28,351 nucleotides of DNA from an uncultured Bacillus sp. Its GTDB lineage: Bacteria; Bacillota; Bacilli; Bacillales_B; DSM-18226. The translations under genes and the position numbers were made by a program. A model generated the notes under the pieces. The model did no database searches and had not been told where the DNA came from. It worked only from the letters and a program-made list of their open reading frames with translations. How positions within the stretch are numbered: the first letter of the stretch is position 1; each line of letters begins with the position of its first letter. Below are positions 1-7,704 of this stretch, one piece after another. The stretch is taken from positions 1-28,351 of the forward strand of contig NZ_CAMLDX010000043.1 of assembly GCF_946478885.1 (NCBI RefSeq). Direction: 5' to 3'.

Positions 1-43
1 TTTGACACTTCGCCAACGGGTCGAACCGTTGATAAATCAACAT

Positions 44-649
44 TTATAGAGGGAGTATCTTCTTTTCTTTTAAATACGTGAGAATTTTTTCAACTGATTC
101 TGTAATCGTTAATTCATTTGATTCAATGATTATTTCAGGATTGTCAGGAGCCTCATAAGGAGAAGAGATCCCGGTAAAATCGGAAATTTCTCCACTTCTT
201 GCCATTTTATATAGCCCCTTCGGATCCCTCTCCTCGCACACTTTTAGCGGACAATTCACATAAATCTCTATGAATTCATCCTTTTCAAACACCCTCCGAA
301 CCGTTTCACGATCTTTGCGAAAAGGAGAGATAAAAGCGGTTAAGACAATAAGCCCGCTATCGACAAATAGCTTTGCCACTTCTCCAATTCGGCGGATATT
401 CTCCCTGCGATCCTTCGGCTGGAAACATAGATCCCGGTTTAATCCCTGTCGCACATTATCACCATCCAAGCAGTAACTGCGAATTTTTTTCTGAAATAAT
501 GTATAATCCACTGCGTTTGCCAGTGTCGATTTTCCTGAGCCTGAAAGCCCGGTAAACCAAAGGACACAGCTTTTATTGCCATTTTGCCGCTGGCGGTCTT
601 CCTTGCTGACAGTGGAATGATGCCAAGTGAGATGATTTACATCTGTCAT
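44..649 (-). CDS. cysC: Adenylylsulfate (APS) kinase CysC
   Basis: Phosphorylates adenylylsulfate to PAPS with ATP in the cytoplasm. The 201-residue length fits the family. A P-loop (GLSGSGKS, residues 34-41) is followed by the APS-kinase signatures [11 protein letters not shown] (61-71) and [10 protein letters not shown] (106-115). The ATG has an AAAGGAAG site 6 bases upstream that overlaps the end of sat, only 12 bases away, so the gene is probably translated from the same message as sat. It is the last gene of the comA-cysH-sat-cysC operon. B. subtilis has the same partners (yisZ, yitA, yitB) next to its ComA/ComB genes. No terminator is visible in the 43 bases left in the window; these hold only a 6-bp inverted repeat (14-31) without a T run. 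Identification is secure; whether PAPS or APS is the main CysH substrate here cannot be read from sequence. Confidence 0.96.
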   Translation of the reverse strand: MTDVNHLTWHHSTVSKEDRQRQNGNKSCVLWFTGLSGSGKSTLANAVDYTLFQKKIRSYCLDGDNVRQGLNRDLCFQPKDRRENIRRIGEVAKLFVDSGLIVLTAFISPFRKDRETVRRVFEKDEFIEIYVNCPLKVCEERDPKGLYKMARSGEISDFTGISSPYEAPDNPEIIIESNELTITESVEKILTYLKEKKILPL

Positions 650-661
650 TCGAATCTTCCT

Positions 662-1810
662 TTACTTTTTCGTATTCATGTCCTGCATTCCTTCAATCAG
701 AATTTCCACGACTTCCGGGCGGCTGAATTCCTTAGGCGGTCGAATGCTGTTTCTTAACATTTCCCTTACTTTTGTTCCTGATAACACCACACGATCCGTT
801 ACAGAATGAGGACATGTTTTATTAGAGGCCATATTTTCACACCTTCTGCAGTAAAAGCTATTTTCAAAGAACAACGGCTGGATGCCCAATTCCCCCTCTT
901 TATAAAAACTGAAGATTTTCTGTGCATCATAAGTCCCGTAATAATTTCCGACTCCGGCATGATCCCTTCCTACAATAAAATGAGTGCAGCCATAATTTTT
1001 GCGAACCAGGGCATGAAAGATAGCTTCTCTTGGTCCAGCATAACGCATCGCTGCCGGAAAAACAGACAGGAATACCCGGTCTTTCGGGTAATAATGCTCC
1101 AATAGCACCTGATAGCTTTTCATCCGGATATCACTTGGGATATCATCTGCTTTCGTTTCCCCTACCAACGGATGAAGGAAAAGGCCATCGACCATTTCCA
1201 ATGCTGTTTTTTGAATATATTCATGTGCACGATGGACGGGATTTCTCGTTTGAAAACCGACGACCGTTTTCCAGCCTAACTCCTGAAACCTATTTCTTGT
1301 TTGTACAGGATCCTGATGGAAAGATGAAAATGGGGTTATCGATAGCCTTCTGACCAATGTAATTGAGCCGCCAATATAGACACCCGGTCTGGCAAACAGT
1401 TTTTTGACACCCGGATGCCTAAGATCCGTAGTTTTATATACCATTTCTGCTTCCACTTTTTTATTCGGAACATAGATGTCTTGGATGAACATGACGCCGT
1501 AGATGGTTCCGTTATACACCAGATGAACGGATTCTCCCTCTTTTATTTCTCCAGCCTTGCTACTATCAATAGCTAACGTAATCGGGATTGGCCAAGGCAG
1601 GCCTTTTGCCAATCTCATATGATTAAGAACAGCTTCATAATCTGCCTTTCCCATGAATCCTTCTAAAGGACTATAGGCACCATTGGCAATCAGCTCCAAG
1701 TCGCTAAGTTCCATGCGATCAAGTTCTATTCTGCAAAGCGACTTTGACAACTCCGCATTCACATCGATACGATCGATTAATTCACCGCCATGGGGGATAC
1801 TTTGACTCAC
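662..1810 (-). CDS. sat: Sulfate adenylyltransferase (ATP sulfurylase)
   Basis: Makes adenylylsulfate (APS) from sulfate and ATP, the first step of sulfate activation. The 382-residue protein is a full-length, single-function bacterial Sat. It shows the nucleotide-binding motif [10 protein letters not shown] (187-196) and GRDHAGVG (281-288). Near the C-terminus is a probable metal-binding cluster, C321, C324, C333 and H335, seen in many bacterial Sat proteins. The start is GTG, with GGAGG 8 bases upstream; an ATG just before it is out of frame. It lies 48 bases after cysH and 12 bases before cysC on the same strand, which supports one operon. Its product feeds CysH and CysC. Confidence 0.96.
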   Translation of the reverse strand: MSQSIPHGGELIDRIDVNAELSKSLCRIELDRMELSDLELIANGAYSPLEGFMGKADYEAVLNHMRLAKGLPWPIPITLAIDSSKAGEIKEGESVHLVYNGTIYGVMFIQDIYVPNKKVEAEMVYKTTDLRHPGVKKLFARPGVYIGGSITLVRRLSITPFSSFHQDPVQTRNRFQELGWKTVVGFQTRNPVHRAHEYIQKTALEMVDGLFLHPLVGETKADDIPSDIRMKSYQVLLEHYYPKDRVFLSVFPAAMRYAGPREAIFHALVRKNYGCTHFIVGRDHAGVGNYYGTYDAQKIFSFYKEGELGIQPLFFENSFYCRRCENMASNKTCPHSVTDRVVLSGTKVREMLRNSIRPPKEFSRPEVVEILIEGMQDMNTKK

Positions 1811-1858
1811 GGCATATTCCTCCTCTCTTGCAAATCGTTCCCTTCTGTTCCGAATTCG

Positions 1859-2569
1859 CTAGTTTTGATGCAAGCCGCATTCAGTTTTAGAAAAACCAGT
1901 CCAGCGCCCTGAACGGGAATCATCATCACCTAAAACAGGCCGCGTGCACGTTGCACAGCCTATACTTGGATAGCCTTTGTCATGTAAAGGATTGTAGGGT
2001 ATTTGGTGGATGTGGAGGTAGTTCATAACATCGTTCCATGTCCAATGAATAAGTGGACAGATTTTAATTTTTCTAAATTTATCATCCTTATTGATAAACT
2101 GAACACGTCTGCGTTCAGGAGACTGTTCTCTTCTTAACCCGGTAATCCATGCCTTGACATCACTCAGAATTTCTTTTAGCGGAATTACTTTTCTCAAATG
2201 GCAGCATAGATGTGGATTTATTTTCCACAAATCCTCTCCATACCATTTTTCCTGCTGCTTTAAATTCATCTGCGGTTGTATGCTTGAAATGCTTAAAGAC
2301 GGATAATGTTTCTTTACCTTTGCCATCAGTTCGTATGTTTCCGGAAAGTGTAGTCCTGTATCAAGGAATACAATCTTCGCTTCCTTGTTCACTTTATAGA
2401 TTAAATCTATTAAAACCATACCTTCCGCTCCAAACGAGCACGAATAAATGATGTCTTTCCCGTATTCCTGATAGGCCCATTGCAGAATTGCCAAAGCATC
2501 AGAATACTGATTAAGCAGTTCAGCATGCCTTTCCTCTTTCCAGTTTTCATAGGTTAAAATATTAGCCAT
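1859..2569 (-). CDS. cysH: APS/PAPS reductase CysH (iron-sulfur type)
   Basis: Reduces adenylylsulfate (and possibly PAPS) to sulfite using thioredoxin. The 236-residue protein has the cysteine pairs that bind a [4Fe-4S] cluster in APS reductases, C122-C123 (LCCHLRK) and C205/C208 (GCATCTRP). The catalytic cysteine is in the C-terminal ECGLH motif (C231). The PP-loop-like region around SCSFGAEGM (residues 43-51) is also present. The ATG is preceded by GGGAGAG at good spacing. The gene sits 22 bases after the histidine phosphatase gene. No sulfite reductase is in the cluster, so the sulfite made here could go to ComA, three genes upstream in the same operon. A second, assimilatory cysH may exist elsewhere in the genome, as in B. 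subtilis; that is inference. Confidence 0.95.
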   Translation of the reverse strand: MANILTYENWKEERHAELLNQYSDALAILQWAYQEYGKDIIYSCSFGAEGMVLIDLIYKVNKEAKIVFLDTGLHFPETYELMAKVKKHYPSLSISSIQPQMNLKQQEKWYGEDLWKINPHLCCHLRKVIPLKEILSDVKAWITGLRREQSPERRRVQFINKDDKFRKIKICPLIHWTWNDVMNYLHIHQIPYNPLHDKGYPSIGCATCTRPVLGDDDSRSGRWTGFSKTECGLHQN

Positions 2570-2591
2570 ATTAACTCTCCCAATCCCTTCA

Positions 2592-3125
2592 TTATGGATT
2601 CAGCAGCAAGGTAAAACATGCATTATTTTGAACCGATACTTTGTTCATATTGTTTATATGACCATGCAAGGTATAGGAGATCACTGCTCGTATCCATGAT
2701 CCATGGCCAAAGACCAGCAGATTGGAATGCTGTTTAAATTTTTTTAAAAAAGTTTGAATGCGTTCTTCCAACTGTTTCAGGCTTTCCCCAAGTATGATTG
2801 ATCCAGGATCCTCCAGCCACTGCTGACCGTATTGCTCCATTAATTCTTCTTTTGGCCTTCCTTCAAACTCTCCAAAGTCCAACTCGTCTAATAATTCTTC
2901 TGCTGTATATTCATATCCGTAGATTTCTGCCGTTTGCCTCGTCCGCTGTAAAGAACTTGCTAATACAAGGTCAAACGGAGCCAATTTTTCCAGATACTGC
3001 TGATTATGCCTCACTCCTTTTAGCAATTCGATTGAAACCGGCATGATCTCGATATCCTTTCGCCCCTGAAGTTTACCAACATAATTCCATTCTGTTGGCA
3101 AATGCCTTATAAAGGTAATTTGCAT
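2592..3125 (-). CDS. Histidine phosphatase family protein (possible phosphosulfolactate phosphatase)
   Basis: A 177-residue member of the phosphoglycerate-mutase-like histidine phosphatase branch. The phospho-accepting motif is IRHLPTEWN (H8), R61 lies in SSLQRTRQTA, the acid residue is in the DFGEFEG segment (83-89), and the second histidine is in FGHGSW (H141). The exact substrate cannot be read from sequence. Its ATG lies inside the end of comA (19-base overlap), so the two are probably co-translated, and cysH follows 22 bases later. In B. subtilis the matching operon position holds ComB (YitC), the unrelated 2-phosphosulfolactate phosphatase. No ComB is visible here, so this enzyme may do that dephosphorylation (inference). 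Alternatives are a PAP or nucleotide phosphatase or a CobC/GpmB-like housekeeping phosphatase. Confidence 0.88.
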   Translation of the reverse strand: MQITFIRHLPTEWNYVGKLQGRKDIEIMPVSIELLKGVRHNQQYLEKLAPFDLVLASSLQRTRQTAEIYGYEYTAEELLDELDFGEFEGRPKEELMEQYGQQWLEDPGSIILGESLKQLEERIQTFLKKFKQHSNLLVFGHGSWIRAVISYTLHGHINNMNKVSVQNNACFTLLLNP

Positions 3126-3880
3126 TCGTGCTGCTCCTCCATAAAAAAGGTTTCGCTCCTCAGTCCGCTTCGTTGTGTCTCTAGAACCAATATGTCGCTC
3201 ATCTTAACATTTCCGATGTTTACATTTGCACCAAGGGTTCGGATAAAATACATTTGCTGCCTAGGTGTTGGAGCTTCAAAAATGATCTTCTTATAATCTA
3301 TTTCTTTAACCATCTGGGAAATCATTTCCGATTTGACCCGACCAGTTTGCTCATAAATGCCAAATGTTCCGGAATTTCTGCCTTCTGTGATGACATAGTC
3401 ACTTCCGGCATCTAACAGTTGCTTCATTTCGTTAATCCATTCAGAGACAGACAGGTCGTTGACTATATCCTTTGATCCCACTTCTGCAATCACTCGGAAG
3501 TCTTTTTTTATTTGCATAATCATTCGAAGACGTTCCTCAAGCGGAATATTTAATGTTCCATTTGAAACCTCAACCCATTCTATCCCTAAGTTCGTCAGGC
3601 TCTTTAAGTATTCAGGAAGCTTTTTTTGAAAATAACATTTTTCAAATAAGGTTCCACCGCAATATGGTTTAATGTTGTATTTCTTGTAAAGGTTAATCTT
3701 TTTTTGTAAAAAAGGAGTCAAATAAGCTGAACCAATACCGATTTTTGCGATATCTATGAACGGATGATAATCCTCTAGTATATGGGTCAACTCTCCAATG
3801 GATGTTCCTAAATCAATAATCGATGTTATACCATACGTTCGTTCGCCTATTGTTCTCTTGGGCAAGTCTAAATAATCCAA
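3107..3880 (-). CDS. comA: Phosphosulfolactate synthase (ComA family)
   Basis: Adds sulfite to phosphoenolpyruvate to give (R)-2-phospho-3-sulfolactate. This is the first step towards coenzyme M in methanogens and towards 3-sulfolactate, known from B. subtilis spores. Family motifs are clear: GGTLFEK (75-81), EVSNGTL (104-110), EVGSKD (133-138), EGRNSGT (166-172), FEAPTPRQQ (201-209) and LETQRSGLRSETFF (233-246). The pattern resembles B. subtilis YitD over the whole length. Two in-frame TTG codons are possible starts. The one at 3880 is 9 bases from GGAGG and is preferred over the one at 3886, only 3 bases away. It is the first gene of the sulfate-to-sulfite operon and overlaps the phosphatase gene by 19 bases. 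It is not the competence protein also called ComA. Confidence 0.93.
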   Translation of the reverse strand: MDYLDLPKRTIGERTYGITSIIDLGTSIGELTHILEDYHPFIDIAKIGIGSAYLTPFLQKKINLYKKYNIKPYCGGTLFEKCYFQKKLPEYLKSLTNLGIEWVEVSNGTLNIPLEERLRMIMQIKKDFRVIAEVGSKDIVNDLSVSEWINEMKQLLDAGSDYVITEGRNSGTFGIYEQTGRVKSEMISQMVKEIDYKKIIFEAPTPRQQMYFIRTLGANVNIGNVKMSDILVLETQRSGLRSETFFMEEQHECKLPL

Positions 3881-3909
3881 AACCAAACGCCTCCTCTAAT
3901 TTTCTATGA

Positions 3910-3938
3910 TAGGTTATGCAGTAACTGGGTGAATGTGT
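3910..3938 (-). promoter_or_regulatory. Candidate sigma-K-type promoter of the comA operon
   Basis: Read on the minus strand, ACAC is followed by a 16-base spacer and CATAACCTA. This fits the sigma-K consensus (AC, 16-17 bases, CATAnnnTA) at every fixed position. Transcription would begin near 3903, about 12 bases before the AGAGGAGG site of comA. Sulfolactate is a spore compound, so a mother-cell promoter makes sense. The consensus is short and a chance match is possible. A sigma-A alternative (TTGTTT, 17 bases, TATACA, further upstream) is poorer. Confidence 0.4.
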
Positions 3939-3941
3939 AGA

Positions 3942-3959
3942 TATTAGGCTTCTGCCTAA
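3942..3959. promoter_or_regulatory. GerE-like box within an inverted repeat
   Basis: TTAGGC-TTCT-GCCTAA (3944-3959) is a perfect 6-bp inverted repeat. The plus-strand 12-mer at 3942-3953 matches 11 of 12 positions of the GerE consensus RWWTRGGYNNYY. The reverse arm matches less well, about 9 of 12. It lies immediately upstream of the sigma-K-like -35, about 45 bases before the predicted start, where GerE activates many sigma-K promoters. It could also be an operator for another regulator acting on both divergent operons. Confidence 0.35.
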
Positions 3960-3980
3960 CCTGTATTGGAATATAAGACC

Positions 3981-4011
3981 TGTATAAAGCTTGATCGATT
4001 GTCAAACAATA
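3981..4011 (+). promoter_or_regulatory. Candidate sigma-G-type promoter of the MFS-spoVAF operon
   Basis: TGTATA (3981-3986), an 18-base spacer and AACAATA (4005-4011) resemble the forespore sigma-G consensus (TGHATR, 17-18 bases, CATWHTA). The -35 matches fully and the -10 at five of seven positions. The start would be near 4018, before the AGGGGGTG site of the transporter. A 13-base palindrome, ATTGTCAAACAAT (3998-4010), overlaps the -10. The spoVA operon of B. subtilis is sigma-G dependent, which makes the match reasonable but not proven. Confidence 0.3.
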
Positions 4012-4048
4012 GAAAGGAAATTTCGATAGTCAGGGGGTGCAATAAGTA

Positions 4049-5293
4049 TTGCCAAAACAAAAACATAAAGGCCTGACCATTACTGCCATCAGTTCAGTTC
4101 CACTTATTCTGGTACTAGGAAATTCAATGTTGATTCCAATTCTGCCTCAAATGAAAACGGAATTAAATATTTCTCAATTTAAAGTCAGCTTAATCATTTC
4201 TGTTTTCTCGATTGCGGCAGCCATTTCCATTCCTGTTTTAGGCTATTTATCTGACCGTTTCTCCCGAAAAGCCGTTATCATTCCAGCCCTTATTCTATAT
4301 GGAAGCGGAGGACTTCTAGCTGGGGCTGCAGCTGCCTGGTTTTCCAATGTCTATGCATGGATATTAGCTGGAAGGGTTATGCAGGGAATTGGCGCTGCAG
4401 GCACCGCTCCTATTGCCATGGCTTTGGCTGGAGACCTCTTTAAAGGAGGAGAACAAAGCAAGGTCTTAGGCTTGGTAGAGGCGTCTAACGGACTGGGCAA
4501 AGTCATCAGTCCAATCATCGGCTCGCTTCTTGCTCTTTTATTCTGGTATGCCGCGTTTTGGGCATTTCCGATTTTTTGTGGTATATCCGTACTATTAACG
4601 ATATTTTTTATTAAAGAAAAAAAGAAAAGCCAGGAGCCGTCTCCTGTCAGAAAGTATGTAGGTAGTTTGGTCTCTGTTTTTAAAACGGAGGGACGCTGGC
4701 TGTTTGCGGCGTATTTAACCGGGGCAACCTGTTTATTTACACTCTTCGGTATCTTATTTTATATCTCTGATATCCTCGAAGCCACTTATGATAAGGACGG
4801 GGTTATCAAGGGCGGAATTTTAGCCATCCCGCTGTTATGTATGACCATAACATCCTATATCACTGGAAGCAAAATCGGGAAAAATTTGCAGCGGATGAAA
4901 AACTTAATCATCATTGGCTTGATTTTTATGACTACATCCTTTTGCTGTTTAATTTTTGTCAAAAGCCTCATTCCTTTTTTTTCCGTTTTGGTAATCAGCA
5001 GTATTGGAACAGGACTGGCCCTTCCATGTATCAACAGTTTTATAACGGGCTCTGTCTCCAAGGATAAACGGGGCTTTGTGACATCACTTTATGGTTCTGT
5101 CAGATTTTTGGGGGTAGCCATTGGCCCGCCGATTTACGGTTCCTTAATGGCCTGGTCCCGAACCGGAATGTTCTTAGTAACAGGCGGATTAACATTGTTG
5201 GTCGCCCTGCTCTGTCTCATCTTTATTAAAGTGAAAAAGAAAAAGCCTTCGAAAAACCAAGAAACCTTATTTGAAAAACTGCAATTTACATAA
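4049..5293 (+). CDS. MFS transporter (12-helix DHA1-like)
   Basis: A 414-residue major facilitator protein with about 12 hydrophobic segments and the loop 2-3 signature [10 protein letters not shown] (residues 65-74). The second half repeats a weaker version of the pattern, and the C-terminus is a Lys-rich cytoplasmic tail. The start is TTG, preceded by AGGGGGTG at normal spacing. It resembles YitG-type putative exporters; in B. subtilis yitG lies near the ComA/ComB genes, so the neighbourhood is conserved in outline. The stop codon is 14 bases before the next gene, and spoVAF follows, indicating one operon. Annotation pipelines would call it a multidrug exporter. The context, opposite the sulfolactate operon and with a germination protein, suggests transport of a spore compound instead (inference). 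No substrate can be read directly. Confidence 0.9.
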   Translation: MPKQKHKGLTITAISSVPLILVLGNSMLIPILPQMKTELNISQFKVSLIISVFSIAAAISIPVLGYLSDRFSRKAVIIPALILYGSGGLLAGAAAAWFSNVYAWILAGRVMQGIGAAGTAPIAMALAGDLFKGGEQSKVLGLVEASNGLGKVISPIIGSLLALLFWYAAFWAFPIFCGISVLLTIFFIKEKKKSQEPSPVRKYVGSLVSVFKTEGRWLFAAYLTGATCLFTLFGILFYISDILEATYDKDGVIKGGILAIPLLCMTITSYITGSKIGKNLQRMKNLIIIGLIFMTTSFCCLIFVKSLIPFFSVLVISSIGTGLALPCINSFITGSVSKDKRGFVTSLYGSVRFLGVAIGPPIYGSLMAWSRTGMFLVTGGLTLLVALLCLIFIKVKKKKPSKNQETLFEKLQFT

Positions 5294-5307
5294 AGGAGTC
5301 GGTGAAC

Positions 5308-5589
5308 TTGCAAATATATTTTTCCCCCGAGATCATGAATCCATATTTTGAAGTGTTAAATGTAGTCGATTCGGCGCAAAAAGCGGTTGGAACTGTTGCT
5401 TTACTATTTGATGATAAAAAGATATATGTCTACGGAATTTTAGAAGAGCAGGGAGTAAGGGAAGATTTTAAAGATTTATTGGCTCCCTATTTAAAAGGGC
5501 TGGCAAAAGCGAAAGGAGGCATCGATATTTATTCCTGCCAGTATGTTGGCTGTGAAAAAATTAAGTTGAGCGATAATGGGGATGAATGA
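5308..5589 (+). CDS. Small soluble protein of the spoVAF operon, function unknown
   Basis: A 93-residue protein without signal peptide or membrane segment. Two cysteines lie close together near the C-terminus (YSCQYVGCEK). I do not recognise the family. The start is taken as the TTG at 5308, 9 bases from AAAGGAG; a GTG at 5302 is only 3 bases from the site and is less likely. The gene begins 14 bases after the transporter and ends 17 bases before the preferred spoVAF start. Its TGA overlaps an alternative upstream ATG of spoVAF. Such packing implies co-translation and a role tied to SpoVAF or the transporter. In B. subtilis SpoVAF works with a membrane partner (YqhR/FigP), which this soluble protein does not resemble. 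Confidence 0.82.
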   Translation: MQIYFSPEIMNPYFEVLNVVDSAQKAVGTVALLFDDKKIYVYGILEEQGVREDFKDLLAPYLKGLAKAKGGIDIYSCQYVGCEKIKLSDNGDE

Positions 5590-5606
5590 TGTTCGGAGGT
5601 AATATT

Positions 5607-7070
5607 ATGGTGCAGGGAAAGGAAATAGAATCAGTCAAACCAAATATTGAAGAAAATACAGCATACTTACGCAAAGAACTTGGTGTCGGCAAAAACTTTG
5701 ATATTATTCAATTGGATCTTGAATATGCCGGAATAAAAATGGCTCTTTTTTTGGTTGACGGCCTTATCAAGGATGATCTGTTGCATCTATTGATGAAGTT
5801 TTTGGCAAAGGTTAAGAAGGAAGACCTTGAAAAAGATGTCCTACAAAAGCTTCTCCGCACCTATATCCCGTACGTGGAAATTGACACAGAGCAAAATTTA
5901 AATAAAGTGGTGGATGGTGTGTTATCCGGTCCAACCGCATTCGTTGTGGACGGAATCGACGAAGTGATCATGATTGATGCCCGTACGTATCCTGTCCGAG
6001 GTCCGGAAGAACCGGATACTGAACGTGTTGTACGCGGTTCACGCGATGGTTACGTGGAAACAATTGTTTTTAATACGGCATTAACAAGAAGGAGAGTCAG
6101 GGACCGTTCCTTAAGAATGGAATTTATGCAAATTGGACGCCGCTCGAAAACAGATATCGTGATCTGTTATATCGAGGATATTGTTGATATAACAATGGTA
6201 AAGAAAATAAAAAGGAAGCTAGAAAAAATTGATACGGATGGACTGCCGATGGCCGAAAAAACAATTGATGAATACATTTCAGGAGGGTTTTGGAACCCCT
6301 TTCCCGTCATCCGGTACACAGAAAGGCCGGATACGGCTGCCACACATCTTTTTGAAGGCCACGTTATTATCTTTGTCGATGGTTCGCCAGCGGCCATGAT
6401 CACACCTGTTACTTTTTGGCACCATTTACAGCATGCAGAAGAATATCGAAATAAGCCATTGAGCGGAGCTTATTTACGCTTTGTCCGTTATTTAGCTGTC
6501 ATTGCTTCTATTTTTATTTTGCCGCTGTGGTATTTGTTTAACATTGAACCCGAATTGCTCCCAAATGGGCTTGATTTTATCGGTCCGAATGATCAAGGAC
6601 AGATCCCCTTGCTTATCCAATTTTTACTGGTGGAAGTCGGTCTTGACATGCTGCGAATGGCAGCAATACATACTCCAACTTCACTGGCAACTGCATTAGG
6701 CTTGGTCGCAGCTTTAATGATTGGGCAAATTGCCGTTGAAGTTGGTCTTTTCACAAATGAAGTGATTCTTTATTTTTCCATTGCCGCAATTGGTACATTT
6801 GCCACTCCAAGCTATGAATTAAGCCTGGCAAATCGGTTGATGCGCATTGCCTTATTACTGGCAACTGCCTTGTTTGGTTCCAACGGCTATGTGATCGGCA
6901 CGAGTGTATTTATTTTCTTTCTAGCTCGAATGCGATCCTTTGGGGTCCCATATTTATGGCCCTTTATTCCGTTCAACTGGAAAGCCTTTCGTGATGTGTT
7001 GATCAGAGCTCCCATCCCATTAAAAAACCGCAGGCCACGCGTTCTTCATCCGAAAGATCCAGACAGATGA
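5607..7070 (+). CDS. spoVAF: Spore germination protein SpoVAF (GerA-A family)
   Basis: A 487-residue protein with the GerA alpha-subunit layout. A large soluble N-terminal part (about 1-285) carries GPTAFVVDG (108-116), EEPDTERVVRGSRDG (134-148) and IGRRSKTD (176-183). About five membrane segments follow (about 292-445), ending in a basic tail. SpoVAF forms an ion channel in the spore inner membrane that amplifies germination signals in B. subtilis. In-frame ATGs exist at 5586 and 5589, but only the ATG at 5607 has a proper site, GGAGGT 6 bases upstream. In B. subtilis spoVAF sits at the end of the spoVA operon. Here it is separate, behind a transporter and a small protein, so it may be a second copy or a relocated gene. 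No SpoVAA-AE genes are in the window. Confidence 0.92.
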   Translation: MVQGKEIESVKPNIEENTAYLRKELGVGKNFDIIQLDLEYAGIKMALFLVDGLIKDDLLHLLMKFLAKVKKEDLEKDVLQKLLRTYIPYVEIDTEQNLNKVVDGVLSGPTAFVVDGIDEVIMIDARTYPVRGPEEPDTERVVRGSRDGYVETIVFNTALTRRRVRDRSLRMEFMQIGRRSKTDIVICYIEDIVDITMVKKIKRKLEKIDTDGLPMAEKTIDEYISGGFWNPFPVIRYTERPDTAATHLFEGHVIIFVDGSPAAMITPVTFWHHLQHAEEYRNKPLSGAYLRFVRYLAVIASIFILPLWYLFNIEPELLPNGLDFIGPNDQGQIPLLIQFLLVEVGLDMLRMAAIHTPTSLATALGLVAALMIGQIAVEVGLFTNEVILYFSIAAIGTFATPSYELSLANRLMRIALLLATALFGSNGYVIGTSVFIFFLARMRSFGVPYLWPFIPFNWKAFRDVLIRAPIPLKNRRPRVLHPKDPDR

Positions 7071-7182
7071 AAAGCATATATATTCAGCCTAAACGGGTTA
7101 ACTATTTTTATTGCAAAATTTGTGATATTTAACAAGATCCATTTAGTGTAAAATGAATATATAAGGAAACGGAGGGTGTGGA

Positions 7183-7479
7183 ATGAGAATTTTATTAGAA
7201 TTAATACGAATCATATTGATATTTGGACTTTTAGGAGGTTTTTTCTTTTTTGTTTTAAACTATTTTTACAAATCATTAGGCATAACCCAATATGAATGGT
7301 TAGGTTCCTTGGCTATTTTGTTATTGTTGTTTGTTACTTATAGGAACAAATGGCAATTTAAAGGTTGGTACAATGGAAAAGGGAAAGAAATGCTACCTCG
7401 AAAAGCCACAAAAGTTCTAATACTTTTCTCTGTACTATTATTAATTTTTCCACCCATTGTTGATTTCTTTTCACGGTAA
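7183..7479 (+). CDS. Small three-helix membrane protein, function unknown
   Basis: A 98-residue protein with three hydrophobic stretches (about 4-30, 40-56 and 74-95) and a basic loop between the second and third. No motif points to a function. The ATG has a strong GGAGGGTG site. It starts 112 bases after spoVAF, with no terminator between, so read-through from that operon is possible. A weak sigma-A-like -10 (TAAAAT, 7149-7154) lies upstream, so it may also have its own promoter. A terminator follows at 7538. Confidence 0.75.
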   Translation: MRILLELIRIILIFGLLGGFFFFVLNYFYKSLGITQYEWLGSLAILLLLFVTYRNKWQFKGWYNGKGKEMLPRKATKVLILFSVLLLIFPPIVDFFSR

Positions 7480-7537
7480 ATCACGATACATTGGTTCCAC
7501 CAACATATTCACTAAGCAAATTTCGACATGAAAAAGG

Positions 7538-7577
7538 GCCGATTTTTCCTACGCTAAGGATCATCGGCTTTATTTTA
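7538..7577. terminator. Rho-independent terminator, probably bidirectional
   Basis: GCCGAT (7538-7543) pairs with ATCGGC (7563-7568), with a TCCT/AGGA inner stem. A T-rich run follows on the plus strand, and a run of five T follows the hairpin on the minus strand. It ends the spoVAF/membrane-protein transcription and may also serve the convergent epimerase-like gene. Confidence 0.75.
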
Positions 7578-7704
7578 TCGAATATTTAACATTTAAGACT
7601 GTGGCACAACTGAAAATCAAGAAAATTCTATTTCTTTTATTAAAACGTTACCAATTATATCCATTACTTTATTTTCCGCTATACTTTCCCTTACCTTATT
7701 CCTA

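Noticed and set aside
1..43. A possible start of a further minus-strand gene (ATG near 43) beyond cysC.
   Set aside because: There is no ribosome binding site and only 14 codons lie in the window; only a 6-bp inverted repeat (14-31) can be seen.
5586..5606. An earlier ATG start for SpoVAF.
   Set aside because: There is no good ribosome site before it, while GGAGGT is 6 bases from the ATG at 5607.
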